This document shows positions 1-8,703 of a stretch of DNA of 64,000 nt, one piece after another. The stretch covers positions 62,001-126,000 of the forward strand of contig NZ_RZMX01000059.1 in the NCBI RefSeq assembly GCF_003992665.1, in the 5' to 3' direction. The notes below the pieces were generated by a model. The model did no database searches, was not told the DNA's origin, and saw nothing but the letters and a program-made list of their open reading frames with translations. The stretch's first letter is position 1. Each line of letters begins with the position of its first letter. The position numbers and the translations under genes are program-made. Source of the DNA: Pelagibacterium montanilacus (lineage in GTDB: Bacteria > Pseudomonadota > Alphaproteobacteria > Rhizobiales > Devosiaceae).

Positions 1-384
1 CTCCTTCAGGCCGAGGCCGGCGTCCTGATCGAACTGGCCGTATCGGGCCTGCCCGCCGCCTCCTGGGCGGCGTTCCACATTCATGAGCATGGGGAGTGCG
101 ACCCGGAAGAAGAGCACGAAACCGCGGGCGGCCATTTCGGTCCCGGCGACAGCGCCCACGGATTTTTCGGGACACAGGGCCCCCACGCCGGGGACATGCC
201 CAATCAGTATGTCTCCGAACAGGGCACGCTCAGGGCGCAGGTCTTCAACACCTTCGTCTCGCTCGATCGCGATCCCAACGCCATCCGCGGCCGGGCCCTG
301 ATGATTCACGCCGATCCAGACGACTACACCAGCCAGCCCTCGGGAGCGGCCGGCCGCCGCCTGGCCTGCGCAGTTATCCAGTAG
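1..384 (+). CDS. sodC: Cu/Zn superoxide dismutase, 3' part (5' end outside window)
   Basis: The gene runs in from before base 1 and ends with TAG at 382-384; 127 residues are visible. Cu/Zn superoxide dismutase converts superoxide to hydrogen peroxide and oxygen, normally in the periplasm. The visible part has the copper-ligand motif HIHEHGEC (residues 26-33 of the fragment), GGHFGP, the zinc-region motif PHAGDMPN, and near the C-terminus the conserved Arg-containing GRRLACAVI, with the partner cysteine of the family disulfide. The signal peptide is not visible because the start lies outside the window. The next gene follows about 120 bp later on the same strand, so it need not be in the same operon. 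Family assignment is secure. Confidence 0.93.
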   Translation, partial: LLQAEAGVLIELAVSGLPAASWAAFHIHEHGECDPEEEHETAGGHFGPGDSAHGFFGTQGPHAGDMPNQYVSEQGTLRAQVFNTFVSLDRDPNAIRGRALMIHADPDDYTSQPSGAAGRRLACAVIQ

Positions 385-502
385 GCTTTCTGCCGAGCGA
401 CCCTTGAAGGCGGAGAATGTGGCACCCGGTGCAACGTTCGCCGCATTCCTGCATTATCATGGACGGCAAACCGGATCTCTTGGCGGGGAAGGAGAAGGGG
501 AT

Positions 503-916
503 ATGCCACGACAATATGAGGACCCGACCCGAGAATGCATCCTCGTGGCGGAAGACGAATATCTCATCGCCCTTGGCCTGCGTCAGGCCGTGCTCGACCA
601 TGGCGCCAGGCCCATCGGCCCCTTCGCTCAGGTAGACGAGGCGCTGGCGGTGCTCGACGGACGCCAGCGCGTGGATGGGGCGATTCTGGACATCAATATC
701 GCCGGACGGCCCGTGTTCCCCGTCGCCCGCCGTCTGGAAGAACTCGGCGTCACCTTCGTTTTCGCCACCGGCTATGATCATTGGACCATTCCGCGCGGTC
801 ATGCGGGGGTGGAGCGGTTCGAAAAGCCCATCGACCCCCACGCCGTCGTCTCGGGCCTTCTGGCCCAATTGCGTGCATGCGCCCCCCGGGGCGCCGAAAG
901 GGAGAGACCGGCATGA
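503..916 (+). CDS. Single-domain response regulator, FAT-GUY type
   Basis: A 137-residue protein made only of a receiver domain. Acidic residues E17/D18, phospho-acceptor D63 (in AILDINI) and K108 (in EKPI) are all in place. The fourth beta strand carries FVFATGY, which matches the motif of the FAT GUY response regulators, known in alphaproteobacteria (for example SdrG in Sphingomonas) to work in the phosphorelay of the general stress response. ATG 503 was chosen over the upstream ATG at 404 because GAAGGAGAAGGGG stands just before it and the receiver fold begins shortly after it. The stop overlaps the next start (ATGA, 913-916), so the two regulators are translationally coupled and probably form an operon with the kinase at 1464. 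Role in the stress response is inferred from family and context. Confidence 0.85.
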   Translation: MPRQYEDPTRECILVAEDEYLIALGLRQAVLDHGARPIGPFAQVDEALAVLDGRQRVDGAILDINIAGRPVFPVARRLEELGVTFVFATGYDHWTIPRGHAGVERFEKPIDPHAVVSGLLAQLRACAPRGAERERPA

Positions 917-1419
917 CCCAGGCCGAAGCTGCCGACATCTCGAGCAAATGCGTGCTGGTGGTGGAGGACGACTATCTGCTCGCCCGCGAGCTCTGCAACG
1001 ATCTCAAGAAACATGGCGCTTCCGTGCTCGGGCCGGCGCCCACGGTCCATTACGCCAAGCTCCTCCTGGGCAAACGCAAGATCGACGGGGCCATTCTCGA
1101 CATCAGCCTGTTCGGCGAGGACGTCTATTCCCTTGTCGACCAGTTGCAGGGCGACGGCATCCCCATCGTCTTTGCCACCGCCTACCAGCGCGACCAGATC
1201 GCCCGTGACTACCGTTCCATCGACACCCTTCACAAGCCCATCTGCCTTGAAGGCCTGCGCCGCAAGGTCGCGGACTTCGCGCCCATGGCGGTGGCCGAGC
1301 CGGGCAGGGCTCCGGTCTCCCCGGGCTTCGAAGCCCCCCGTCCTCCCGCCGAAGGGGTCCGGGATATCCATGAACGCTGGAGCCGGGTGCTCGCCAGGGC
1401 CATGCGCCAGCCGCACTGA
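913..1419 (+). CDS. Single-domain response regulator with C-terminal extension
   Basis: A 168-residue protein: receiver domain over residues 12-120 followed by a Pro/Ala-rich tail of about 45 residues with no recognisable output domain. Residues E18, D19, D20, phospho-acceptor D63 (AILDISL) and K108 (HKPI) are present. The FAT GUY position reads FATAY, with Ala for Gly. It is a paralogue of the gene just upstream, with the same core spacing, and overlaps it by four bases. With no DNA-binding domain it probably acts by protein contact or as a phosphate sink for an HWE kinase; the kinase gene starts 44 bp downstream. Partner assignment is inference. Confidence 0.83.
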   Translation: MTQAEAADISSKCVLVVEDDYLLARELCNDLKKHGASVLGPAPTVHYAKLLLGKRKIDGAILDISLFGEDVYSLVDQLQGDGIPIVFATAYQRDQIARDYRSIDTLHKPICLEGLRRKVADFAPMAVAEPGRAPVSPGFEAPRPPAEGVRDIHERWSRVLARAMRQPH

Positions 1420-1463
1420 AGGCCAGCAGGTTTCGGGCCCTCGAGGGGAGCGAACGCAACGCC

Positions 1464-3770
1464 ATGGATCACGAACCCAGCAAGAGCGTGCCGTCGCCGG
1501 ACAACGATGACGCCGATCTCCAGATCGATCTCCTTCGGCTGTCCGACCGGATCCGGAGGATCGAGTCGGAAGACGAGGTGCTGCGCGTCTGCGCCACTGC
1601 GCTCGGCGAGCTCCTGGGGCTTGAACGCGTGGGGTTCGCAGCCTTCACCGATCAGCCGGACGTGTGCGAAATCCTCGCCGAATGGCTGGTCAGCGCCGGC
1701 ATGCCGGCATTTTCCGGGCGGATCGACCTCAAGGGCTTCGGCCCTGACATCGCGGGCCGTCTCCGGGCGGGTCGCGAACTCGCCTGGGACGACGCGCAGG
1801 CCCGGGTCGCGGGCGGCGATCCCGATATCGCGGCGCGCTATCGAACCATGGGCGTCGGCGCGATGCTCAACATCCCCATCATGCGCGACGGAGAGGTGGC
1901 CGCTTTCCTTTATGCGCACAGCGCCGCGCCCCGCGACTGGCCGCTCAGGGATATCCTGCTGGCCCGCGATGTCTGCGAACGGGCCTGGTCCAGTCTCGAG
2001 CGCGTACGCTTCCAGGCGGAGATTGGCGCGACCAATGCCCGGCTTACCATGGCGCTCGAAGCGGGCGGCCTTGGTACCTGGGACTGGGATCTGCGCCACG
2101 ATCGGCTGGAGTGGTCCGACGCGCTGTTTTCCATGCTTGGATTTGCGCCCCGGTCCGTGGAGCCCTCCTTCGCCCTCTGGCGTGACCGGTTGCATGAGGC
2201 CGATCGCGAGGCGGCTCTGGCCGGCCTCGAGCGGGTCCTTGATGGCGACGGCACATATGACGAGGTCTTCCGCGTCGTCCGTCCGGACGGCACGACGCGC
2301 TGGTGCTCCTCGCGCGGGCGCCTGTTCAGGTCCGAGACCGGCCAGCCTGTCCGCATGGTCGGGGTCCTCGAGGACATCACCTCGAGCCGGGCGTCCGAAC
2401 TCAAATTGCGCGAAAGCGAGGAGCGCTTCAGGCTCATTGTCGAGAACGCGCTGGGATACGCCATTTTCACCACCGACAGCGAGGGCCTCATCGATGGCTG
2501 GCCGCCGGGAGCAGAGGCGGTCTTTGGCTGGGCGCCCCACGAGGTGATCGGCCGGCCGGCCGATATCCTGTTTACGCCCGAGGACAGGGCCGACGGTGCC
2601 CCGGAATGGGAATTCTCCACGGCCCTGCGCGAGGGCCATTCCCCCGATATCCGCTGGCATCTGCACAAGGACGGTACGCGCGTCTTCATCGATGGCAGCG
2701 TCTGGCCCCTGCGCGGCGGCGGCGGCCGCCATCGGGGCTTTCTCAAGATCGGCCAGGACGTCACGGCCCGCCGGCGCCACGACGCCGTGCTCAAGGCCAG
2801 CGAGGAACGCTTCCGCGTGCTGGCCAATTCTGTGCCCAATCTAGTCTTCGGATCGACCGCGCGCGGCGAACGGACCTGGGTCAGTCGCCAGTGGACCGAA
2901 TATACGGGTCTCAGGGATGCGCAGAGCGCGGGCTTTGGCTGGCTGCAGGCGGTCCACCCCGAGGATCGGGATCATGCCATGGAGGGCTGGGAACAGGGCG
3001 CCGCCAGTGGCGCCTATCACAGCGACTACCGCATCAGGCGTCAGACCGATGGGGCCTATCGCTGGCATCAGGTGCGCGCCCTCGTCCTGCCCGCTCCGCC
3101 TGAGGAGCCCGAAGAATGGGTGGGCTCGGCTGCGGACGTCCACGACATGCGGATGATGCAGGAGAACCAGGAACTGCTCGTCGCCGAACTCCAGCATCGC
3201 ACCCGCAATCTGCTGGGCATCGTTCGCGGCATCCTTGCAGAAACCGCGGGCGAACCCGAGCTGGCCGAATTCCGCCGCTCGTTCGACAAGCGGCTCGGGG
3301 CGCTTTCCCGTGTTCAGGGCCTTCTCTCACGTCAGGACGACCGCTTCGTCACCCTGCGCGAACTGGTGGCGCTCGAGCTTCAGGCGGTCAGCGCCGACTG
3401 GGAACAGGTGGAACTGACCGGCCCCGATTTCCCGCTCTCTGAGCGCGGGTTGCAGACGCTGGTGCTCGCCATCCATGAATTGTGCACAAACGCCTACAAG
3501 TACGGGGCCCTGTCGCGGCCCGGCGGGCGGCTGTCGGTGGTCTGGGATCTGCGGGCCGACGCCGATCGCGAGCGGCTCGTCATCGCCTGGACGGAGGCCT
3601 TCGCAAAACCGGTGGTCCTCTCGGGGCGGTCGGGCTTTGGCCGCCAGCTTATCGAGGAGGCGTTGCCTTATCAGCTTGGCGCGACAACCCGCTTCGAACT
3701 CGAGCCCGAGGGGCTTTCTTGCACCATTGAAATCCCCTTGGGCAGTCAGTCGACGTTCCAGCCCGATTAA
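1464..3770 (+). CDS. GAF-PAS-PAS-PAS sensor histidine kinase, HWE family
   Basis: A 768-residue soluble sensor kinase with no membrane segment or signal peptide. Order of domains: GAF (about 25-170), three PAS/PAC units (about 190-310, 315-440 and 445-565), then the HWE dimerisation and ATPase region (570-768). The HWE hallmarks are visible: phospho-acceptor H578 in ELQHRTRNLL, the N-box with H671 and N676 in IHELCTNAYKYG, and W709-x-E711 in AWTEAF. HWE kinases are typical of alphaproteobacteria and often feed single-domain regulators and PhyR-type stress signalling. It lies 44 bp after two such regulators and is probably co-transcribed. The signal is unknown: the GAF/PAS array suggests a cytoplasmic ligand, light or redox, but no flavin-binding LOV cysteine motif is evident. 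Confidence 0.9.
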   Translation: MDHEPSKSVPSPDNDDADLQIDLLRLSDRIRRIESEDEVLRVCATALGELLGLERVGFAAFTDQPDVCEILAEWLVSAGMPAFSGRIDLKGFGPDIAGRLRAGRELAWDDAQARVAGGDPDIAARYRTMGVGAMLNIPIMRDGEVAAFLYAHSAAPRDWPLRDILLARDVCERAWSSLERVRFQAEIGATNARLTMALEAGGLGTWDWDLRHDRLEWSDALFSMLGFAPRSVEPSFALWRDRLHEADREAALAGLERVLDGDGTYDEVFRVVRPDGTTRWCSSRGRLFRSETGQPVRMVGVLEDITSSRASELKLRESEERFRLIVENALGYAIFTTDSEGLIDGWPPGAEAVFGWAPHEVIGRPADILFTPEDRADGAPEWEFSTALREGHSPDIRWHLHKDGTRVFIDGSVWPLRGGGGRHRGFLKIGQDVTARRRHDAVLKASEERFRVLANSVPNLVFGSTARGERTWVSRQWTEYTGLRDAQSAGFGWLQAVHPEDRDHAMEGWEQGAASGAYHSDYRIRRQTDGAYRWHQVRALVLPAPPEEPEEWVGSAADVHDMRMMQENQELLVAELQHRTRNLLGIVRGILAETAGEPELAEFRRSFDKRLGALSRVQGLLSRQDDRFVTLRELVALELQAVSADWEQVELTGPDFPLSERGLQTLVLAIHELCTNAYKYGALSRPGGRLSVVWDLRADADRERLVIAWTEAFAKPVVLSGRSGFGRQLIEEALPYQLGATTRFELEPEGLSCTIEIPLGSQSTFQPD

Positions 3771-3817
3771 CATTTGTTGCGGTCCGGCACCCTGACATGG
3801 GCTCCCCGGCTCGGATT

Positions 3818-3842
3818 GGAACAGCCGGGACAGGTCCACGTT
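3818..3842 (+). promoter_or_regulatory. EcfG (general stress sigma) type promoter of the DUF892 gene
   Basis: GGAAC at 3818-3822, a 16-bp spacer and CGTT at 3839-3842 match the EcfG/RpoE2 consensus exactly. It lies between the kinase stop (3770) and the DUF892 start (3876), which leaves a leader of about 25-30 nt that includes AAGGAG at 3861. DUF892/YciF-like proteins are common members of bacterial general stress regulons, so site and gene agree. Confidence 0.75.
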
Positions 3843-3875
3843 GGGGAGGGCAGCCAATCCAAGGAGTGCCTGACC

Positions 3876-4367
3876 ATGGCCAAGAACAAGCAGCTTGAAG
3901 ACCTTTTCCTCGATACGCTCAAGGACATCTACTATGCCGAGAAGAGGATTCTGAAGGGGCTCCGCAAGCTCTCGGGAGGCGCCCAGTCCGATGAGTTGCG
4001 CGATGCTTTTGAGAGCCATCGCGACGAAACCCAGACCCATATCGAACGTCTCGAGCGCATCTTCGAGATGCTCGAGCGGGCAGCGCGCGGCAAGACCTGC
4101 GATGCCATCCTTGGCATCCTGGAAGAAGGCGACGAGATTCTCGAGGAATTCGAAGGCAGCGATGCGCTCGATGCCGGCCTCGTTGCCTCCGCACAGGCGG
4201 TGGAGCATTACGAGATGGCCCGTTACGGCTCGCTCCGCACCTGGGCGCTCGAACTCGGAATGACCGAAGCCGCTGACCTCCTGGGCCAGACCCTCGAGGA
4301 AGAGAAAAAGGCCGACGCGCTTCTCACCGAACTGGCCGAGAAGAACGCCAACCGCAAAGCGGCCTGA
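3876..4367 (+). CDS. DUF892 (YciE/YciF-like) ferritin-like stress protein
   Basis: A 163-residue helical protein of the DUF892 family, related to E. coli YciE/YciF and to the ferritin-like four-helix bundle. The N-terminus (LEDLFLDTLKDIYYAEKRIL) is diagnostic; conserved carboxylates and histidines that could bind a di-metal centre occur as E in YYAEKRI, ESHRDET, EAH-like HIERLE and QAVEHYEMARYG. Function in the family is not well defined, but expression is induced by stress. ATG 3876 follows AAGGAG by 9 nt and the family N-terminus starts there, so the longer reading from 3774 was not used. A perfect EcfG-type promoter stands directly upstream, so it is probably monocistronic and stress-induced. 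Confidence 0.9.
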   Translation: MAKNKQLEDLFLDTLKDIYYAEKRILKGLRKLSGGAQSDELRDAFESHRDETQTHIERLERIFEMLERAARGKTCDAILGILEEGDEILEEFEGSDALDAGLVASAQAVEHYEMARYGSLRTWALELGMTEAADLLGQTLEEEKKADALLTELAEKNANRKAA

Positions 4368-4448
4368 GACGGGGCAAGCGCCCCGGGGGACGCCACGCCG
4401 GCCCCAGGTCGGCGACGCGCTCAGGTCTCAGCAAATCGATGGACACGG

Positions 4449-4480
4449 GAACCGGTTCTGCGCCCTGCGCGGGCCGGTTC
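4449..4480 (+). terminator. Candidate terminator hairpin after the DUF892 gene
   Basis: GAACCGG (4449-4455) pairs with CCGGTTC (4474-4480) and GCGC/GCGC can pair inside the loop. It is 80 bp past the DUF892 stop and is followed by a pyrimidine-rich TCGGCTTTC, not by a true U-run, so intrinsic termination is possible but not certain. Confidence 0.35.
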
Positions 4481-4521
4481 TCGGCTTTCACAACCCTTAA
4501 TTTCAGTTTGAGCGTTTCATC

Positions 4522-5151
4522 ATGATAAACTGGATTCAGGACTACAGCGACGCGCTGTCCTTCCTCGCCAATTTCGGCATGCTGCTGGTCTGGCTCACCT
4601 ATCTGCATGTTTTCCTCGTGAGCTATCGCCGGCAGACCCTGCCCAAGATCGTCATCAACCGCGCCGCCGGTTCGGATCTGTCCGCATCGTGTTTCGTGAG
4701 CAATATGAGTTCCGAAGCGCTTTACGTCGAGCTGATTGTGGTCCGGCTCGAGGCCGACGACCAGGAGTGGAAGACGGGCGCCACCGATGTGAGCCTTGAC
4801 GATCGCGAGGAGCGGCCATCCGATCCGCGTCAGCTCACCCGACAGGGCACGCTGCGCTCGGGCGATTACATGAGCATTGGCACGTTCAACGAGCTCTTTG
4901 CGCGCCTGGGGCTGGATGAGAAAAGCGTCGAGGCCGTGCGCGTCAGCACCAACGCACAGCTTTCGATAAAGGTCTTCGCCGATTACGCCTCCGAGGACCT
5001 TCTGATCGGCGCCGAGCGCGTTTTTACCATCGACGACAGCGAGGACAGGTGGATCCTCGAGCCCAAAAGGGTCGAAACCCACCAGATCCGCTCACGCCGC
5101 GACCGTCGCGCCGCCACGCGCGAATTCCAGCAATTTGCCCGCGCGGCGTGA
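4522..5151 (+). CDS. Membrane-anchored protein of unknown function
   Basis: A 209-residue protein that I do not recognise. One hydrophobic segment at about residues 12-34 (LSFLANFGMLLVWLTYLHVFLV) is followed by a basic SYRRQ, so the rest should face the cytoplasm. The soluble part (about 45-185) looks like a mixed alpha/beta domain; the tail is Arg-rich (HQIRSRRDRRAATRE). It could be a small membrane adaptor. The gene lies alone between the DUF892 gene and the glycan locus, 111 bp before the first glycan gene. Coding nature is supported by length, codon use like the neighbours and a clear start; no function is claimed. Confidence 0.72.
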   Translation: MINWIQDYSDALSFLANFGMLLVWLTYLHVFLVSYRRQTLPKIVINRAAGSDLSASCFVSNMSSEALYVELIVVRLEADDQEWKTGATDVSLDDREERPSDPRQLTRQGTLRSGDYMSIGTFNELFARLGLDEKSVEAVRVSTNAQLSIKVFADYASEDLLIGAERVFTIDDSEDRWILEPKRVETHQIRSRRDRRAATREFQQFARAA

Positions 5152-5262
5152 CATTGGGGCGGTCTCGAGCATGGAGCAGGCCGGTGACAGCTTGACCTGC
5201 GTCCGGGATCGTGAAACTCCATGGCCGGCTGAAGTCCTGGTTTCAATCTGCGGCCTGCCGTC

Positions 5263-7185
5263 ATGCTCGATGTCCTCAGAGCGCGTCTCGTAACGCTTCC
5301 GCGCTTTGCAAAGCGCCTGATCCTTGTGCTCGCGGATGTCGTCATGCTCGGCGCTGCGCTCTGGGTTGCGTTCGCGCTCCGCTTCGGCAACTGGACGCCG
5401 CCCAGGGTTCTCGATGAATGGCTGATTGCGTTCTCCGCGCCGGCCGTGGCCATTCCCATCTTTTTCACCATGGGGCTCTACCGGGCCGTGGTGCGCTATC
5501 TGCCCGAACGCGTCATCTGGACCATCGTCAAGGCGATGACCCTCGCTGCGGTGGTCTGGGTGTTCGTCGCCTTCCTCTCCTCGCTCACCGGCCGGGTGCT
5601 CATCCCCCGCTCGGTTCCGGTCATTTACTGGGCGCTGGGCATCATGCTGGTTGCCGGCAGCCGCTTTGCCGCCAAGGCCATCCTCTGGCCGTCGATCCCG
5701 CGCGCGGCCCTCACCCGTCCGGCGGTGCTGATCTACGGGGCAGGGGAGGCGGGCACCCAGCTCGCGAGCTCCCTGCGCTCGACCTACCGCATCGTGGGGT
5801 TCATCGACGATGACCCGGTCCTGCATCGGCGCGAAGTGGCCGGCTTCCGGGTCTATCCGCGCGCCCAGCTTTCGGGCCTGATCCGCAATCACGGGGTCAA
5901 GCAGATCATCTTGTCCATGCCCTCGCTGACCGCCGCGCGCCGGCGCGAGATCGTCCGCTCGATCAGCGGCCACGGGGTCAAGGTGCAGTCGCTCCCCGGC
6001 ATGACCGACATCGCGAGCGGCAAATATCTGGTCAGCCAGATCCGCGAGATCGAGATCGACGACCTTCTGGGCCGATCCTCCATTCCCCCCGATATCGAGC
6101 TGATCAGCGCGATGATCGCGGGCCGGACCATCATGGTTACCGGCGCGGGCGGCTCGATCGGGTCCGAGCTGTGCAGGAAGATCGCCGCCTCCGGCCCCCA
6201 GCGTCTGGTGTTGTTCGAAGCCAACGAGTTCGCGCTCTATTCCATCGACAAGGAGCTCTCCGAGCGCTCCGAGATCACCTGCGTTCCCATCCTAGGCAGC
6301 GTCGCCGACGCGCGCGCCGTGCGCCGGGCGCTCACCACCCACGGGGTGCAGGTGGTCTTCCACGCCGCCGCACACAAGCACGTGCCGCTGGTGGAGGCCA
6401 ATGCGCTCGAGGGGATCGGCAACAACGTCTTTGGCACCCGCACCGTCGCCGAGGCGGCGCTTGCGCACGGGGTGCGCGATTTCGTCCTGATTTCCAGCGA
6501 CAAGGCCGTCCGCCCCACCAATGTGATGGGCGCCACCAAGCGCTGGGCGGAACTGATAGTGCGCGATTGCGCCCATCGCGCCCGCGTCGAGGATACGGGC
6601 CAGCGCTTCTGCTCGGTCCGGTTCGGCAACGTGCTGGGCTCGAACGGCTCGGTCGTGCCCCTGTTCAAGCAGCAGATCAATCAGGGCGGGCCCGTCACCA
6701 TCACCGATCCGCGCATGACGCGCTATTTCATGTCCATTGCCGAAGCCGCAGAACTGATCGTTCAGGCCGGCGCTCTCTCGGAAGGCGGCGACGTGTTCCT
6801 CCTTGAGATGGGCGAGCCCATGCTGATTTCCGACCTTGCCGAGAACATGGTGCGGCTGGCCGGGCTCACCGTCCGCTCCCCCCACACCCCCGACGGGGAT
6901 ATCGAGATCGTCGCCATCGGCAAGCGCCCGGGCGAAAAGATGTTCGAGGAGCTGTTTTACGACCCCGCCAAGGCGATCCGCACCCGCCACCCCAAGATCC
7001 TGCGCGGCACGCCCTCCCGGCGCGATCACGACCGCCTTGCCCCCTCGCTCGCCCGGCTCGCCGAGGCGCTCGAGCGCGAGGATGAGCCTGCGGCCCGCGC
7101 GGTTCTGTTCGATCTGATCGCCAAGGCTGACAACGGACAGCGCGCACAGGATGGTCAGCCCCACACCGACGAGGCTGCCCAATGA
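5263..7185 (+). CDS. Membrane NDP-sugar 4,6-dehydratase, PglF/WbpM/CapD family
   Basis: A 640-residue protein. Four hydrophobic segments fill the first 130 residues, then a Rossmann-like domain (YGAGEAGTQLA, about 158) and a C-terminal short-chain dehydratase domain (about 285-590) with TGAGGSIGSE for NAD binding. The catalytic motif has Met in place of the usual Tyr (M422-x3-K426 in NVMGATKR), as is typical of the long PglF/WbpM/CapD enzymes. Such enzymes make UDP-4-keto-6-deoxy-HexNAc from UDP-GlcNAc or a related sugar, the first step towards bacillosamine, QuiNAc or FucNAc. It overlaps the next gene by four bases (ATGA at 7182-7185) and opens the glycan locus. Substrate cannot be read from sequence alone. 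Confidence 0.92.
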   Translation: MLDVLRARLVTLPRFAKRLILVLADVVMLGAALWVAFALRFGNWTPPRVLDEWLIAFSAPAVAIPIFFTMGLYRAVVRYLPERVIWTIVKAMTLAAVVWVFVAFLSSLTGRVLIPRSVPVIYWALGIMLVAGSRFAAKAILWPSIPRAALTRPAVLIYGAGEAGTQLASSLRSTYRIVGFIDDDPVLHRREVAGFRVYPRAQLSGLIRNHGVKQIILSMPSLTAARRREIVRSISGHGVKVQSLPGMTDIASGKYLVSQIREIEIDDLLGRSSIPPDIELISAMIAGRTIMVTGAGGSIGSELCRKIAASGPQRLVLFEANEFALYSIDKELSERSEITCVPILGSVADARAVRRALTTHGVQVVFHAAAHKHVPLVEANALEGIGNNVFGTRTVAEAALAHGVRDFVLISSDKAVRPTNVMGATKRWAELIVRDCAHRARVEDTGQRFCSVRFGNVLGSNGSVVPLFKQQINQGGPVTITDPRMTRYFMSIAEAAELIVQAGALSEGGDVFLLEMGEPMLISDLAENMVRLAGLTVRSPHTPDGDIEIVAIGKRPGEKMFEELFYDPAKAIRTRHPKILRGTPSRRDHDRLAPSLARLAEALEREDEPAARAVLFDLIAKADNGQRAQDGQPHTDEAAQ

Positions 7186-8108
7186 CCGGCCGCGTCCTCA
7201 TCACAGGCGCCAGTGGCTTTATCGGGGGCCATCTGGTCGCCGCACTCGCCCCCGCCGGCGTCCCGCTGCGCCTGATGTCGACCGGTCGCGTCGATGCCGG
7301 CGGGCCCTCCGATATCGAACAGATCACCGTACCGGACTGGTCGCATGTCGATCTCGGCACCGCGCTCGAGGGCATCGATACGGTCATCCATCTGGCCGGG
7401 CTGAGCGTGCGCCCGACCGAGGACGCGACCGCCCGGTTCACGTCGGCCAATGCGGAGCTCACCGATCGCCTCGTCACCGCCGCGGGCCACGCGGGCACCC
7501 GCCGGTTCATCCATCTGAGCAGCGTGCACGCGGTCAGCCCCAGCGCCAGCGATGCCCTTGTAGATGACAGAACCGAGCCCGCTCCCGCATCGGCCTACGG
7601 CCGGTCCAAGCGTGCTGCCGAGCAGTCCGTGGCGCGCTTCGAGCGGTTCGGCATCTCCCTGCGCCCCCCTTTGGTTATCGGTCACGGCGCGCGAGGCAAT
7701 TTCGCGCGCCTCCAGCAGCTTGCGGCGCGGCGCCTGCCTTTGCCCCTTGCCTCGATCGCTGCGCGCCGCAGCTATCTCAGTGTCGAGACGCTGGTGGCCG
7801 CGCTCGTCCATCTCGCGTGGGCCGATCCGGCGCCCACGCGGTCGGGCGGCTATGCGCTGTGCGATACCCGGCCGATGGCCCTGCCCGAAATCGTCACCGC
7901 CCTGCGTCGGGGCATGGGGCGCGCGCCCGGGCTCTTCGCCTTCCCGCCCACGCTTCTGGCAGCGGGCGCGCGTGCGATCGGGGGCGAGGGCCTGGCCGGG
8001 CGCCTCTGCGGGCCCCTGGTCATCGACGACAGCCGCTTCCGCGAGCGCTTCGCCTTCTCGACCACAACCGACATGGCCGCGTCCATCGAGGCACTGGCCA
8101 GACGATGA
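7182..8108 (+). CDS. NAD-dependent epimerase/reductase for nucleotide sugar
   Basis: A 308-residue extended short-chain dehydrogenase. The N-terminal GASGFIGGH is the NAD(P)-binding glycine motif, HLAGLSV follows in the usual place, and SAYGRSKR carries the catalytic Tyr-x3-Lys. Coupled by overlap to the dehydratase upstream and the phosphoglycosyl transferase downstream. In related loci (WbpV, WbjF, RmlD-like) this type of enzyme reduces the 4-keto-6-deoxy sugar made by the dehydratase, for example to UDP-QuiNAc or UDP-FucNAc, which the transferase then links to undecaprenyl phosphate. That assignment is inferred from gene order. Confidence 0.87.
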   Translation: MTGRVLITGASGFIGGHLVAALAPAGVPLRLMSTGRVDAGGPSDIEQITVPDWSHVDLGTALEGIDTVIHLAGLSVRPTEDATARFTSANAELTDRLVTAAGHAGTRRFIHLSSVHAVSPSASDALVDDRTEPAPASAYGRSKRAAEQSVARFERFGISLRPPLVIGHGARGNFARLQQLAARRLPLPLASIAARRSYLSVETLVAALVHLAWADPAPTRSGGYALCDTRPMALPEIVTALRRGMGRAPGLFAFPPTLLAAGARAIGGEGLAGRLCGPLVIDDSRFRERFAFSTTTDMAASIEALARR

Positions 8109-8656
8109 AAAGAGCCTTCGATCTCCTGGCTGCGCTTGCCGGCGGCCTTCTGACGCTCCCGGTCGTTCTGGCGCTCGTGCTCGTCATCAGGATGACCTCC
8201 CCCGGCCCGGGGCTTTTCCGCCAGGTGCGGGTCGGCAGGGGTGAAAAGCCCTTCGTATGCCTCAAGCTCAGGACCATGAACACTGGCACCGGGGACCGGC
8301 CCAGCCACGAAACCGGCGCGGCGGCCATCACCCCGCTGGGCAGGATGCTGCGCCGCACCAAGCTCGACGAATTGCCCCAGCTTTACAACATCATCAAGGG
8401 CGAGATGAGCCTTGTCGGCCCCAGGCCCTGCCTGCCCGGCCAGACCGAGCTTATCGCCCTGCGCCGCGAAAAAGGCCTGTATGCCCTGCGCCCCGGCATC
8501 ACCGGCGAAGCCCAGATCCGTGGCATCGACATGTCCGATCCCGCCCGCCTCGCCGAGGCCGACGCAGTCTATCTCACCACCCGCAGCCTTGGCCACGACA
8601 TCACCCTCATCCTCGCCACCGTCACCGGCTCAGGCCGCGGCGACGCGGCCAAATAG
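8105..8656 (+). CDS. Small phosphoglycosyl transferase (PglC/WcaJ-C-terminal type)
   Basis: A 183-residue monotopic phosphoglycosyl transferase. One N-terminal hydrophobic re-entrant helix (about 6-28) with SPGPGLFRQ after it, then KLRTM, the catalytic D88-E89 in KLDELPQLYN, and SLVGPRP. These enzymes transfer a sugar phosphate from UDP-sugar to undecaprenyl phosphate at the cytoplasmic face, the first membrane step of glycan assembly. The compact length corresponds to PglC and not to the long PglF/WcaJ-like polytopic forms. It overlaps the epimerase by four bases (8105-8108). It is the only initiating transferase in the window, so it probably starts the repeat unit built by the six glycosyltransferases at 9.6-15.9 kb. 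Confidence 0.93.
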   Translation: MKRAFDLLAALAGGLLTLPVVLALVLVIRMTSPGPGLFRQVRVGRGEKPFVCLKLRTMNTGTGDRPSHETGAAAITPLGRMLRRTKLDELPQLYNIIKGEMSLVGPRPCLPGQTELIALRREKGLYALRPGITGEAQIRGIDMSDPARLAEADAVYLTTRSLGHDITLILATVTGSGRGDAAK

Positions 8657-8703
8657 ACCTCACACGTGCGCACTGCGGTTTGACGCGGAGCCATCGGAGA
8701 CCC

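Noticed and set aside
404-502. Upstream ATG 404 as start of the first response regulator.
   Set aside because: The extra 33 residues are not part of a receiver domain and ATG 503 has a strong ribosome-binding site.
1230-2780. Minus-strand open frame of 516 codons opposite the HWE kinase.
   Set aside because: No family features; the plus-strand kinase explains the region with all catalytic motifs.
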